Assembly: GCA_033722375.1 (NCBI GenBank)
Contig: JAWVZB010000013.1
Span: 1 to 40,830, forward strand
Source: JAWVZB01 sp033722375
GTDB taxonomy: Bacteria > Actinomycetota > Nitriliruptoria > Nitriliruptorales > Nitriliruptoraceae
DNA length: 40,830 bases
Direction of reading: 5' to 3'
In this document: positions 28,658 through 37,013 of the stretch, piece after piece
Numbering within the stretch: the first letter of the stretch is position 1
How the letters are laid out: each line of letters starts with the position of its first letter
Program-made: the position numbers and the translations under genes
The notes under the pieces: generated by a model
The model's database searches: none
The model's input: the letters and a program-made list of their open reading frames with translations, nothing else
What the model was told of the DNA's origin: nothing

Positions 28658-30967
28658 ATGGCGAGGATCCGAAGCTGGCTGTTGCGACATCTCGCGCGGC
28701 GGTTCCACATCGGCGAGGACATCCTCGAGCACCTGTCGACGTTCCAGCGGCTCGGGGAGCACCTGGAGGTCGAAGCACCCTCGGAGATGCTGCCGGTCGG
28801 GGCGAGAACGTTGGTGCGTGCCCTGCGCAGCCGTGCCGCTCCGCAGATCCGCCCCGATTGGCTGTGGCCGTACTGGCTCGAGCGCCAGCTCGACCCCACC
28901 TCGGAGGCGTTCACGCCCCGCGGCCATCTCGCGTTCATGCAGAACGTCACCGCCCGCAACTGGACCGCGGTCGGGAACCTGTGGTCGCCGTGGGAAGCCA
29001 TCGTGGACCCCACGGGTCTCGTGACTCCCTGGTTCGACGGCTGGTCGTTGGACTGGTGGGTGGGTGTCGACGACGCGTGGCGGTTCCCGAGCCGTGACCA
29101 CACGATCGAGCAGCAGCTCTACGACGGCAAGCCGATCGTGGAGACCCGACTGGACGTCGACCACGGACGCCCGGTCGTCCAGCGGGTCTACGCCGAGGTC
29201 ATCGGTGGTGCGGGCGGAGGCGAGGTCGCCGTGGTCGAGCTCGAGAACCGGTCGGGGCGGCCGGTCGAGATCGCGGCTGCCCTGCGCCCCTACAACCCCG
29301 AGGGTCTCGCGGTCATCTCGAACATCGAGATCGACCACGAACAGGTGACGGTGGGCCGCAAGGCGCTCGCGCTGCTGCTGCCGAGCCAACCCAAGGCGAT
29401 CGCGCTGTCGACGTTCCTCCACGGCGACGTCGCCAACCACGTGCAGGCCGGGCTGACGCGCGGGTCGCGCTCGACCTCCGTCCACGACCCGGCCGGTCTC
29501 GCCACCGGCGCGTTCGTCTACGACCTCCCGGCTGGCGAGTCGCTGCGGTTCGCGCTGCCGCTGCTGCCTGGCGAGGAGCAGAAGCGCCGGCGGGGACCGA
29601 TCGAGCGGTTCAAGCGCTGGCCGGAGATCCACGTTCCCCTGCGTTCTGCACGGCAGGTCGCGGACGCGTGGGAAGCCCCGCTGTCGCACGGGATGGACGT
29701 CGAACTGCCCGACGACGAGCTCCAGGAGGCCGTGGACGCCAACCGCGCCTACCAGCTCCTGCTGCACGACCCCGGCTCGATCACGCCAGGCCCGTTCACC
29801 TACCACCGGTTCTGGTTCCGGGACGCCGCCTACCAGGTGGTCGCGCTCGACCGTTGGGGATTCCACGACGAGGCGCGCGACGTCCTGACGAGCTTCCCCG
29901 GGCGCCAGCGCGCGGACGGGTTCTTCTACAGCCAGTGGCGCGAGTGGGACGCCAACGGGGCTGCCATCTGGGCCATCGCCGAGCACCACCGTCTGACGCG
30001 GGACGACGATCTGCTCGAGTCGCTCGCGCCGGCGGTGGCCAAGGGGGCCCGGTGGATCACGCGCAAACGTCGTGACCGCGCCAGCGACGATCCGGCTCTG
30101 CGGGGGTTGCTCCCCGCAGGGATCTCCGCGGAGCACCTGGGTCCCTTCGACTACTACTACTGGGACGACTTCTGGGCGCTGCGCGGACTCAACGACGCGG
30201 CGTACGTCGGCTACCAGGTCGGCGACCTGGACGCCGCCCGGGAGGCCGAGATAGCCGCCGAATCGCTGCGAGCAGACCTCGTGTCGTCCCTGGAACGGGT
30301 CGCACGTCGGATCGGTCGGCGGGTGATCCCGGCGGGTCCTCGTCGGGGTCCGGATGCGGGCATGATCGGGTCGCTGGCGGCGTGTGAGCCGCTGCGGGTC
30401 TTCGACGCCGACGATGACTGGATCGTCAACACCGCCGAGGTGATCCGTGAACGGTTCGTGCTCGGCGACGCCTTCTACCAAAGCATCTCCCACACCGGGC
30501 TCGGCACCTACCTCACGCTTCAGCTCGCCGCGGTGGAGCTAGCCAGCGGGGACGCGCGTGCCTGGCGTCGGTTCCGCTGGATGCTCGACGCCGCGACCCC
30601 CACTTGGACCTGGCCCGAGGCGGTGCATCCCCAGCTCGACGGAGGCTGCATGGGCGACGGCCATCACGGCTGGGCCGCTGCCGACTTCCTCTCGTTCCTG
30701 CGCAACGTGCTGGTGCAGGACGCACGGGATGGCGCCATCGAGGTACTGACGCTGCTGCCTGACGAGTGGTACGGCGAGCGCATCAGCGTGCGCGACGCCC
30801 CGACTCACCGCGGTCCGCTCACCTACACGCTGACGTGGGATGCCGACCGTCCCGTGCTGCGCTGGGAGTTCGACCGCCCCGGTGCGGTCCTGCGAGCTCC
30901 CGGTCTCGACCCGCAGTGGAGCTCCGACGAGCAGACGGGCGAAGTGACGCTGGCTGCTCTCGGCTGA
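28658..30967 (+). CDS. Six-hairpin glycosidase-like enzyme
   Basis: A protein of about 769 residues starting at ATG 28658 with GAGGAAAG upstream; the open frame extends back into the previous gene, but that part is not used. The N-terminal half (about 70-330) looks like a beta-rich domain with WLWPYWLERQL and later VVELENRSGRPVEIAAAL. The C-terminal half (about 360-680) has an (alpha/alpha)6 pattern: FWFRDAAYQVVALDRWGFHDEAR, DYYYWDDFWALRGLND and GLGTYLTLQLAAVELA. Paired acidic residues at FWFRDA and YYWDDFW could be the catalytic pair. It resembles amylo-alpha-1,6-glucosidase and GH15/GH63-like enzymes, but the family is not certain. No signal peptide, so a cytoplasmic substrate. Confidence 0.75.
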   Translation: MARIRSWLLRHLARRFHIGEDILEHLSTFQRLGEHLEVEAPSEMLPVGARTLVRALRSRAAPQIRPDWLWPYWLERQLDPTSEAFTPRGHLAFMQNVTARNWTAVGNLWSPWEAIVDPTGLVTPWFDGWSLDWWVGVDDAWRFPSRDHTIEQQLYDGKPIVETRLDVDHGRPVVQRVYAEVIGGAGGGEVAVVELENRSGRPVEIAAALRPYNPEGLAVISNIEIDHEQVTVGRKALALLLPSQPKAIALSTFLHGDVANHVQAGLTRGSRSTSVHDPAGLATGAFVYDLPAGESLRFALPLLPGEEQKRRRGPIERFKRWPEIHVPLRSARQVADAWEAPLSHGMDVELPDDELQEAVDANRAYQLLLHDPGSITPGPFTYHRFWFRDAAYQVVALDRWGFHDEARDVLTSFPGRQRADGFFYSQWREWDANGAAIWAIAEHHRLTRDDDLLESLAPAVAKGARWITRKRRDRASDDPALRGLLPAGISAEHLGPFDYYYWDDFWALRGLNDAAYVGYQVGDLDAAREAEIAAESLRADLVSSLERVARRIGRRVIPAGPRRGPDAGMIGSLAACEPLRVFDADDDWIVNTAEVIRERFVLGDAFYQSISHTGLGTYLTLQLAAVELASGDARAWRRFRWMLDAATPTWTWPEAVHPQLDGGCMGDGHHGWAAADFLSFLRNVLVQDARDGAIEVLTLLPDEWYGERISVRDAPTHRGPLTYTLTWDADRPVLRWEFDRPGAVLRAPGLDPQWSSDEQTGEVTLAALG

Positions 30968-31048
30968 GCGTCAGCGACGGAACAGCCACCCGGTCACTCT
31001 CCTGGGGGATGCTGTGGTCTGATGGCACCCCCCGACAGGAGTACCCCC

Positions 31049-31882
31049 GTGGAGTTCGAGACCATCCGCTACGCCGTCGCTGACCGTGTCGCCCGCATCA
31101 CACTCGACCGCCCCGCACGTGGCAACGCGATCGTCGATCCGATGCCTCGGGAGCTGCGGACCGCGGTCGAGGACGCGGATGCCGACGAGGGCGTGCACGT
31201 CATCGTGCTGGACGGGGCGGGGAAGATCTTCTGCGGCGGGTACGACCTCGAGGTGTACGCGGAGGCCGATGGACCGCAGGTCTGGTCGCAGGACATGCCC
31301 TGGGATCCCACGATCGACTACCGCCACATGTCGCGCAACACCGAGGACTTCATGAGCCTCTGGCGTGCGATGACGCCGGTGGTCTGCAAGGTGCAGGGTG
31401 CGGCGGTCGCCGGCGGATCGGACATCGCGCTCTGCGCCGACCTCGTCGTGATGGCGGAGGACGCGGTGATCGGCTATCCGCCGGCGCGGGTCTGGGGCTG
31501 TCCCACCACCATCATGTGGATCTACCGCCTCGGACCCGAGAAGGCGAAGCGGATGCTGCTCACCGGGGATCTGGTGTCGGGTCGCGAAGCGGCAGAGATG
31601 GGCCTGGTCCTCGAGGCGGTACCGCCGTCCGAACTCGATGCTCGGATCGACCACTGGACGCAACGGATCGCGTCGGTTCCCAAGAACCAGCTCGCACTCC
31701 AGAAGATGGTCGTCAACCAGGCCTTCGAGAACATGGGGCTCCACACCAGCCAGATGATGGCGACCCTGTTCGACGGCATCGCCCGTCACACCCCAGAAGG
31801 GCATGCGTTCAGGCAACGAGCCGAGGACGTCGGGTGGAAGCAAGCCGTGTCCGAACGGGACTCCGGCACCCCGCTGGGGTGA
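31049..31882 (+). CDS. Crotonase-fold protein (enoyl-CoA hydratase family)
   Basis: About 277 residues from GTG 31049, which AGGAG precedes. The oxyanion-hole segments are kept (KIFCGGYDLEVY and VAGGSDIALCADLVV). The position of the first catalytic Glu of canonical hydratases is Asp (GGSDIAL), and the second (usually in PEVKLG) is replaced by Pro (YPPARVWG). So it is probably not a classic hydratase; isomerase, thioesterase-like or other crotonase chemistry on a CoA ester is possible. This GGSDIAL/YPPARVWG type recurs in actinobacteria. An acyl-CoA dehydrogenase follows 1.5 kb downstream. Confidence 0.85.
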   Translation: MEFETIRYAVADRVARITLDRPARGNAIVDPMPRELRTAVEDADADEGVHVIVLDGAGKIFCGGYDLEVYAEADGPQVWSQDMPWDPTIDYRHMSRNTEDFMSLWRAMTPVVCKVQGAAVAGGSDIALCADLVVMAEDAVIGYPPARVWGCPTTIMWIYRLGPEKAKRMLLTGDLVSGREAAEMGLVLEAVPPSELDARIDHWTQRIASVPKNQLALQKMVVNQAFENMGLHTSQMMATLFDGIARHTPEGHAFRQRAEDVGWKQAVSERDSGTPLG

Positions 31883-31891
31883 CCGGCCGGC

Positions 31892-32623
31892 TCAACCCAG
31901 ATCCGACTGGCGGTCACCGACCGTCCTGCCTTCGTCCCGTCGGAACGGTCGCCGAACCTGGTAGCTCACGTAGCTCCAGATCGCCGTCATCAGCATCGCC
32001 ACCTTACGGAGACTCCCCACGACGGGCCCGTGACGGTGCTTCTCCTCCTTGGTGCGGTGCCAGAGCTCGTCGGCCACGAACGAGTCGATCTCGAGGTCGA
32101 GCTCGTCCGCGCGTGAGTTCAGCGCGGCCTCGACCTTGTAGCCCTTGATGGCATCGAGGTCGAGCCCTTCGAAGAGCGAACGGTGCATGGCCCGCTGTCC
32201 CGTGAGGCGTGGGAGTGCGTTCATGAAGAGCGGGTTCAACTCCGGGCCCCGGTCGAACAGTGCCAGGCTCATGCCTGCGGTGCCTTCGATGACGGGTTGG
32301 ACGAGCCGATCGACGTGGGCAGACCCGAGGTTCAGAAGATCCGCGTCGAGGAAGCAGATGTAGTCGGCATCCGTGGCGGCGACGCCGGCCATCATGGCCT
32401 GTCCCTTGCCCTTCTCCTGGCACTCGATGACCCGAGCACCTGCGCGACGTGCGACCGCGGCGGTGTCATCCGTGGACACGTTGTCCACCACGATGACCTC
32501 GTCCACGAGTCGCGCCTGCTGGGCGACCTCTGCCACCGCGCCGACGGTCTGTTCTTCGTTGTAAGCGGGGATGATCACGGCGACGCGGGGTGCGGCGGCG
32601 TCGGCGTTCGAGGAGGTGTTCAT
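31892..32623 (-). CDS. Family 2 glycosyltransferase
   Basis: A 243-residue GT-A fold enzyme. VAVIIPAYNEEQTVGAVAEVAQQ and DEVIVVDNVSTDDTA mark the nucleotide-sugar site, and DADLLN supplies the metal-binding Asp pair. The conserved acceptor-side block GPELNPLFMNALPRLTGQRAMHRSLF follows. A hydrophobic segment near the C-terminus (SLRKVAMLMTAIWSYVSYQV) may bind the membrane. It likely moves sugar to a lipid or protein acceptor; the family includes dolichol-phosphate and glucosyl-3-phosphoglycerate synthases. It is convergent with the crotonase gene, ten bases apart. Confidence 0.88.
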   Translation of the reverse strand: MNTSSNADAAAPRVAVIIPAYNEEQTVGAVAEVAQQARLVDEVIVVDNVSTDDTAAVARRAGARVIECQEKGKGQAMMAGVAATDADYICFLDADLLNLGSAHVDRLVQPVIEGTAGMSLALFDRGPELNPLFMNALPRLTGQRAMHRSLFEGLDLDAIKGYKVEAALNSRADELDLEIDSFVADELWHRTKEEKHRHGPVVGSLRKVAMLMTAIWSYVSYQVRRPFRRDEGRTVGDRQSDLG

Positions 32624-32662
32624 CGCGTCGTGACCCTTCAGCCCCCCAGCTCACCACCTTCC

Positions 32663-32668
32663 ACCGTA
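32663..32668 (-). promoter_or_regulatory. Candidate -10 element (TACGGT) of the GT2 gene
   Basis: TACGGT on the minus strand predicts a start near 32656 with a leader of about 32 bases before ATG 32623. Confidence 0.4.
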
Positions 32669-32782
32669 CGGGTCTCGATGATCGCAGGATGCACGCGCCC
32701 CCGTTCGGACGGGCTGGAGTCGACCCCCTTCCGTCCGAGAGCAGTTCCATCGAAGCTGAGTCACCAACAGAAGGAACGACCC

Positions 32783-33280
32783 ATGAGGTTGCGCACGTGG
32801 TTCGCACTCGGTGTCGGCGCCGCCGCTGGTGCCGCACTGACGTACCTCTTCGACCCCGACCAGGGGGAGCAACGCCGCCGCGAGACGGCTGACCTCGCCC
32901 GACAGAAGGCCGAAGAGTTCGATCTCGACAAGAAGGCCGACTTCTACGCCGGCCAGATCAAGGGGAACTTCGTCGAGGCACTCCAGACGGCCAAGCCGAC
33001 GGAGGCCAGCTACGACCCGAAGACCTTGATCCGCAAGGTCGAGTCCGAGGTGCTCGGACCGGCGTCGGTCAACACCGGCGAGATCGCGGTCGACGCGGAC
33101 GACGACGGCGTCGTCACCCTCCGCGGGCAGGTCGCCAACCAGCGAGTGATCGACGAGCTGGTTGCCGCCACCCAGGGCGTGGAGGGGGTCCGCGACGTGA
33201 CCAACCTCCTCCATCTGCCGAGCGAACCGACGCCCGGCACCCCCGAGCCCGCTGACGTCGGTGGGAACGGCACCGGTTGA
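32783..33280 (+). CDS. BON domain protein with YtxH-like N-terminus
   Basis: About 165 residues from ATG 32783, with GAAGGAA upstream. The N-terminal part (FALGVGAAAGAALTYLFDPDQGEQRRR) is a short hydrophobic segment with the YtxH-like FDP..G..RR ending. A Lys/Glu-rich helix follows, then a BON domain (about 80-150; ITV-like IAVDADDDGVVTLRGQVANQ, later GVEGVRDVTNLL). BON domains bind lipid or other envelope components and appear in stress proteins. Inner-membrane anchoring is inferred. A terminator hairpin follows the stop by 20 bases, so it is a single-gene unit. Confidence 0.85.
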   Translation: MRLRTWFALGVGAAAGAALTYLFDPDQGEQRRRETADLARQKAEEFDLDKKADFYAGQIKGNFVEALQTAKPTEASYDPKTLIRKVESEVLGPASVNTGEIAVDADDDGVVTLRGQVANQRVIDELVAATQGVEGVRDVTNLLHLPSEPTPGTPEPADVGGNGTG

Positions 33281-33300
33281 CGCAGGCAGCGCTTCGACCC

Positions 33301-33341
33301 GAGGTGCCCTGTCGCGATCCGCGCGGGGCACCTCTCTTCTT
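33301..33341 (+). terminator. Rho-independent-type terminator after the BON gene
   Basis: GAGGTGCCC (33301-33309) pairs exactly with GGGCACCTC (33326-33334), followed by the T-rich TCTTCTT. It is the only place in the window with both a perfect stem and a T-tail. Confidence 0.8.
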
Positions 33342-33376
33342 GGCCCATCGATCCGGTTCTCGTGCTCGCCGCGCAC

Positions 33377-33382
33377 TAGCGT
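33377..33382 (+). promoter_or_regulatory. Candidate -10 element (TAGCGT) of the acyl-CoA dehydrogenase gene
   Basis: The predicted start near 33389 gives a 23-base leader with GGGAG before ATG 33412. Confidence 0.45.
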
Positions 33383-33411
33383 GGGGAGCACGAGGCGAAC
33401 CGGGAGCAGAG

Positions 33412-34626
33412 ATGGACTTCGGCTACACGGACCGGATGGAGGAGTACCGGGAGAAGCTCCTCACCTTCATGGACGAGCACGTCTATCCCAACGAGGAGAC
33501 CTACCGGCAGCAGATCGAGGAGTCGGGGGATCGGCACTTCCACCCGCCGATCATGGAGGAGCTCAAGGCGGAGGCCCGCAAGCAGGGGTTGTGGAACCTG
33601 TTCCTCCCCAACGAGGAGTGGGGGGCAGGGCTCTCGAACCTCGAGTACGCCCCGCTGGCCGAGATCACCGGCCGGTCGCCGCTGATCGCGCCCGAGGCGC
33701 TGAACTGCGCTGCGCCCGATACCGGCAACATGGAGATCCTCGCCGAGTTCGGCTCCCGCGAGCAGCAGGAGCAGTGGCTCGTCCCGCTGCTCGAGGGCGA
33801 GATCCGCTCTGCCTTCTTCATGACCGAGCCCGACGTCGCCAGTTCGGACGCGACGAACATCCAGACCCGTATCGAGCGTGACGGGGACGAGTACGTCATC
33901 AACGGCCGCAAGTGGTGGTCGTCCGGTGCTGCGAGCCCCCGCTGCAAGATCGGGATCCTCATGGGGAAGACCGATCCCGAGGCGGACACCTACCACCAGC
34001 AGAGTTTCATCCTCGTTCCGCTGGACACCCCGGGGGTGGAGGTCGTTCGTGAGCTGCCGGTCTATGGACACTACGACGGCAGCGGCGGACATCCGGAGAT
34101 GAGCTTCACCGACGTGCGAGTCCCCAAGGAGAACCTCATCGGCGAGGAGGGCAGCGGGTTCGCTCTGGCACAGGCACGGCTCGGGCCGGGGCGCATCCAC
34201 CACTGCATGCGGCTCATCGGGATGGCGGAACGTGCCTTCGATCTGATGGTCGAGCGGTCGCTGGTCCGCGAGCCGTTCGGCAAGCCGCTTGCCCGCCAGG
34301 GGGTGATCCGCGAGTGGATCGCCGAAGCCAGGGTGAAGATCGAGCAGGCGCGCCTCCTCACGCTCAAGACGGCCTGGCTGATGGACACCGTCGGCAACAA
34401 GGGCGCCAGGATCGAGATCTCGGCGATCAAGGTGGTCGCCCCGCGCATGGCTGCGTGGGTGATCGACCGGGCCATCCAAACCTACGGGGGCAAGGGCTTC
34501 ACGAACGACACCCCGCTCGCGATGATGTGGTCCCATGCGCGGACGCTGCAGATGGCGGATGGGCCCGACGAGGTCCATAAGCGGTCGATCGCACGGCGGG
34601 AGATCAAGCGGTACCTGCCCGACTGA
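33412..34626 (+). CDS. Acyl-CoA dehydrogenase family protein
   Basis: A 404-residue flavoenzyme. The FAD-binding middle block is AFFMTEPDVASSDATNIQTR, followed by INGRKWWSSGAASPRC. The C-terminal helical domain has QTYGGKGFTNDTPLAMMW and the conserved DGPDEVHKRSIARREI near the end. By these blocks it groups with ACAD10/11-like enzymes, in which an Asp near the C-terminal GGKGF region serves as base rather than the classical Glu. It oxidises acyl-CoA esters to enoyl-CoA, and the crotonase at 31049 could act next, though they are not in one operon. The ATG follows GGGAG. Confidence 0.92.
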   Translation: MDFGYTDRMEEYREKLLTFMDEHVYPNEETYRQQIEESGDRHFHPPIMEELKAEARKQGLWNLFLPNEEWGAGLSNLEYAPLAEITGRSPLIAPEALNCAAPDTGNMEILAEFGSREQQEQWLVPLLEGEIRSAFFMTEPDVASSDATNIQTRIERDGDEYVINGRKWWSSGAASPRCKIGILMGKTDPEADTYHQQSFILVPLDTPGVEVVRELPVYGHYDGSGGHPEMSFTDVRVPKENLIGEEGSGFALAQARLGPGRIHHCMRLIGMAERAFDLMVERSLVREPFGKPLARQGVIREWIAEARVKIEQARLLTLKTAWLMDTVGNKGARIEISAIKVVAPRMAAWVIDRAIQTYGGKGFTNDTPLAMMWSHARTLQMADGPDEVHKRSIARREIKRYLPD

Positions 34627-34742
34627 GCCGCTTGGACGGTTCCGCGGCGGGAACGAGCCCGGCTGCCCGGCTGTCCGGGGTCTTGCGCCGCGCGCCCGCA
34701 CGGTGACCACCACGGTCGTGATGACCGACGTCAGGTGTAGTC

Positions 34743-35540
34743 GTGGCATCGATGACGACCTTCATCATCCGCATCGTGATCGGGGTGCTGGCCCTCGTGC
34801 GCGCAGGCCAGAAGCTGGGCCGTCCCGGTCCCACCGCCGACGAGCTCGAGCACGTGGGCTTCCGGCGCCCGCGCACCATCGGCCTCGTCACCGGCGGCGT
34901 GCAGCTGGTCGCCGGTCTCATGATCCTCGTCGGTTTCCTCGTCCCGCTCGCGGCCGGGCTCGTGCTCGGTGTCGCGGTCAACGCCGTCCTCATCCGTGGC
35001 CAGGAGGCGGGGTGGGCGACCCCAGGGGTGATGCTGGACGGCACCTTGATCGCTGGTGGGCTCCTTCTCGGCTTCATCTCACCGGGGGCGCTGGCGATCG
35101 AGCGCGCGATCGAATGGGAGGTCGGCGGGGGTGCCCTCGGTGTGTTGGCGATCGTGATCGGGGCGCTCATCGCGGCCGCCGGCACCCAGCTCCGCGATAC
35201 CCGGAAGGTCAAGGCCCGCCGCGAGGGGACGAGTACGCAGGTCGAGGAACTCGACGCGACACCGCTGGAACCGCTGGATGCCGACGAGGCGACCGACCCG
35301 GCGGCGACGACCCAGGGCGAGAGCCACGCGGACCCGATCCGGCACCGCGACGAGACCGAAGGTCCCCCCGAGGTCGACGACGGGGAGGGACGGGAGCGGG
35401 CGGAGCCACAGCGTGAGCTCGGCGACCCGCCGGTGCCCCCGCTCGATCCCGCCGAAGCCACCGATCCCGCGGCCAGCACCGAGGGGGAGAGCAGGCCCGA
35501 CCCGATCGGCTCGCGCGACCGGAACGACTCGGGGCACTAG
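34743..35540 (+). CDS. DoxX-family membrane protein with duplicated acidic tail
   Basis: A 265-residue protein starting at GTG 34743 (an ATG three codons later is also possible). Residues 1-150 hold four helices in the DoxX/DoxD arrangement (IIRIVIGVLALVRAGQKLG, then GLVTGGVQLVAGLMIL and others). The last 100 residues are a soluble acidic tail with a 26-residue unit repeated at 178-203 and 234-259 (core EATDPAA.T.GES..DPI..RD; 18 of 26 positions identical). DoxX proteins are linked to quinone or sulfur redox and to oxidative stress. The tail is unlike most family members. The stop TAG is shared with the -10 of the next gene. Confidence 0.82.
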   Translation: MASMTTFIIRIVIGVLALVRAGQKLGRPGPTADELEHVGFRRPRTIGLVTGGVQLVAGLMILVGFLVPLAAGLVLGVAVNAVLIRGQEAGWATPGVMLDGTLIAGGLLLGFISPGALAIERAIEWEVGGGALGVLAIVIGALIAAAGTQLRDTRKVKARREGTSTQVEELDATPLEPLDADEATDPAATTQGESHADPIRHRDETEGPPEVDDGEGRERAEPQRELGDPPVPPLDPAEATDPAASTEGESRPDPIGSRDRNDSGH

Positions 35541-35543
35541 CCT
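35538..35543 (+). promoter_or_regulatory. -10 element (TAGCCT) overlapping the DoxX stop codon
   Basis: TAG at 35538-35540 ends the DoxX gene and starts TAGCCT. The predicted start near 35550 gives a 26-base leader with GGAGG before the ATG at 35576. Confidence 0.5.
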
Positions 35544-35575
35544 GAGAGGTCCAGATCCCCACGGAGGTTTCGCGT

Positions 35576-35944
35576 ATGGAGTTCGAGGGCGACGACGCCA
35601 AGCTCGTTGAGAAGCAGTACAGCGACCGCAAGAAGCTGCGGCCGGTGCTCGACGAGATCTTGGAGACCGTGCAGGAGCGCCACCCCGACGTCCGCATCAA
35701 GGTTCGGGACAAGGACGTGCAGCTCTTCACGCCCGAGCGGCAGTTCGCCGTGGTGGTGCCTTCCACGAAGTCGCGGGTCGACATCGGGTTCCGCATGGAC
35801 GGGATCGATCCGCAGGGTCGGCTGAAGGACGCCAAGGACCTGGGCAACGAGGACATCAACCTCAAGATCGGTGTCGACTCGGTCGAGACGATGGACGAAG
35901 AGGTCACCTCACTGTTGACCAACGCCTGGAACCGCAACCTCTAG
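35576..35944 (+). CDS. DUF5655 domain protein
   Basis: A 122-residue single-domain protein. The DUF5655 pattern is visible in PDVRIKVRDKDVQLFTPERQFAVVVPSTKSRVDIGFRMDG, where basic residues flank a beta sheet. The N-terminal helix (KLVEKQYSDRKKLRPVLDEI) is also typical. The domain is found in putative transport or nucleic-acid-associated proteins; its function is not known. GGAGG sits eight bases before the ATG. It is convergent with azlD, three bases apart. Confidence 0.8.
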   Translation: MEFEGDDAKLVEKQYSDRKKLRPVLDEILETVQERHPDVRIKVRDKDVQLFTPERQFAVVVPSTKSRVDIGFRMDGIDPQGRLKDAKDLGNEDINLKIGVDSVETMDEEVTSLLTNAWNRNL

Positions 35945-35947
35945 CGG

Positions 35948-36256
35948 TCAGAACACGGCGTCGAGGCCGAAGAAGACCGCGAGGCCGGCGACGAGGGTCA
36001 GGAGCAGGTTCTCTGTTCGCCAGGCCACCAGCCCCGCGACGATGCCGGCGGGGATGCGCAGGCCGGTGAGGTCGAGGCTCCCGCCCGGTGCGAGGAGGCC
36101 GGGGACGGACAGCGCTGCGAGCACGGCCGGACCGACGTAGCGGAAGCCCCGCTCCACGACGTCGGGCACCGTGGCGTCGCGGAACAGGAGGATCAGCGAC
36201 GCTCGCATCGCCCACGTCCCGAGCCCGATCGTGCCGATGACCAGCCAGGCGATCAC
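35948..36256 (-). CDS. azlD: AzlD-type branched-chain amino acid exporter subunit
   Basis: A 102-residue protein with three to four helices (IAWLVIGTIGLGTWAMRASLILL, GFRYVGPAVLAALSVPGLLA, GIVAGLVAWRTENLLLTLVAGLAVFFGL). Size and pattern match AzlD/LIV-E small subunits. It starts at GTG 36256, whose second and third bases belong to the azlC stop (GTGA), so it is strictly coupled. With AzlC it exports branched-chain amino acids or analogues. The longer upstream reading is a shadow of azlC. Confidence 0.9.
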   Translation of the reverse strand: MIAWLVIGTIGLGTWAMRASLILLFRDATVPDVVERGFRYVGPAVLAALSVPGLLAPGGSLDLTGLRIPAGIVAGLVAWRTENLLLTLVAGLAVFFGLDAVF

Positions 36257-36975
36257 GAGCGCAGTTCCGGGTCGAGCGCCAGTCCGGCTGCGACGCCTGC
36301 AAGCGAGCCCGCGACGAGGCCGAGGTGCAGCGGAAGGCCGTCGGCGGCGATCGTCGCCAGGCCTCCGACGATGGCAGCCGCCAGCGTCGGGCGGTCCTCG
36401 ACCATGGGGACGACCAGCGCCAGGAACACGAGGGGAACCGCCACCGCGAGCTCGAGGTCGTCGGGGAGCACGTTGCCGAGCAGGATCCCGGCGCCGGTCA
36501 TCGTGACCCAGGCCAGGAGGAGGAGCGTCCCGAGTGCCAGGTAGTAGATGCGTCGCGTGCGCGCATCGGGGTAGGAGGGAAACCGGAGCGTGGCCAGGGA
36601 GTAGACAGGATCGGCGAGGAGGTAGGGGCCCGCCACCTGGAACGACGGCGGCTGCTCGCGGAACCACGGGGCCAGCCCCCCGCTGTACATCACGTGGCGG
36701 AGGTTGATGACGAGCGCGGTCAGGATCACGACGGCCACCGCCGCCCCGGTGTCGAGCAGGTCGATGGTCGCCAGCTGTGCAGCGCCTGCGAAGATCAGGA
36801 GCGACGACGCCCAGCCGGCGAGATCGGGGACCGAGCTCGCGGCGATGGTCGCTCCGAGCACCAGGCCGAACGGGAGGTAGCCGAGGACGAGCGGGAGCGT
36901 GTCGAGGACGGCTCGGCGTACGGGGCGGGGCGCGGTGCTCAGCGGTTGGTGTCCAGGATGCGAGGGACCGACCAG
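36253..36975 (-). CDS. azlC: AzlC-type branched-chain amino acid exporter subunit
   Basis: About 240 residues with seven to eight helices (LGYLPFGLVLGATIAASSV, LLIFAGAAQLATIDLLDTGA, ALVINLRHVMYSGGLAPW). The MYSGGLAPW block is characteristic of AzlC. The start is unclear: no in-frame ATG, GTG or TTG is placed so as to include helix 1. The CTG at 36975 has GGAGG seven bases upstream and gives a normal length, so I use it. A GTG near helix 1 would cut off the family's first residues. It is in the same direction as the lipoprotein gene, 38 bases downstream of its stop. Confidence 0.88.
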   Translation of the reverse strand: MVGPSHPGHQPLSTAPRPVRRAVLDTLPLVLGYLPFGLVLGATIAASSVPDLAGWASSLLIFAGAAQLATIDLLDTGAAVAVVILTALVINLRHVMYSGGLAPWFREQPPSFQVAGPYLLADPVYSLATLRFPSYPDARTRRIYYLALGTLLLLAWVTMTGAGILLGNVLPDDLELAVAVPLVFLALVVPMVEDRPTLAAAIVGGLATIAADGLPLHLGLVAGSLAGVAAGLALDPELRS

Positions 36976-37013
36976 TGTGCCGCCTCCGCTGCCACGGCGA
37001 AGACGATCGCGTC

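Noticed and set aside
28391..30493. 700-codon minus-strand ORF
   Set aside because: Antisense shadow of the AIRS-like and glycosidase-like genes; in GC-rich DNA such frames arise from codon bias. Composition is rich in Arg, Asp, Val and His with no domain.
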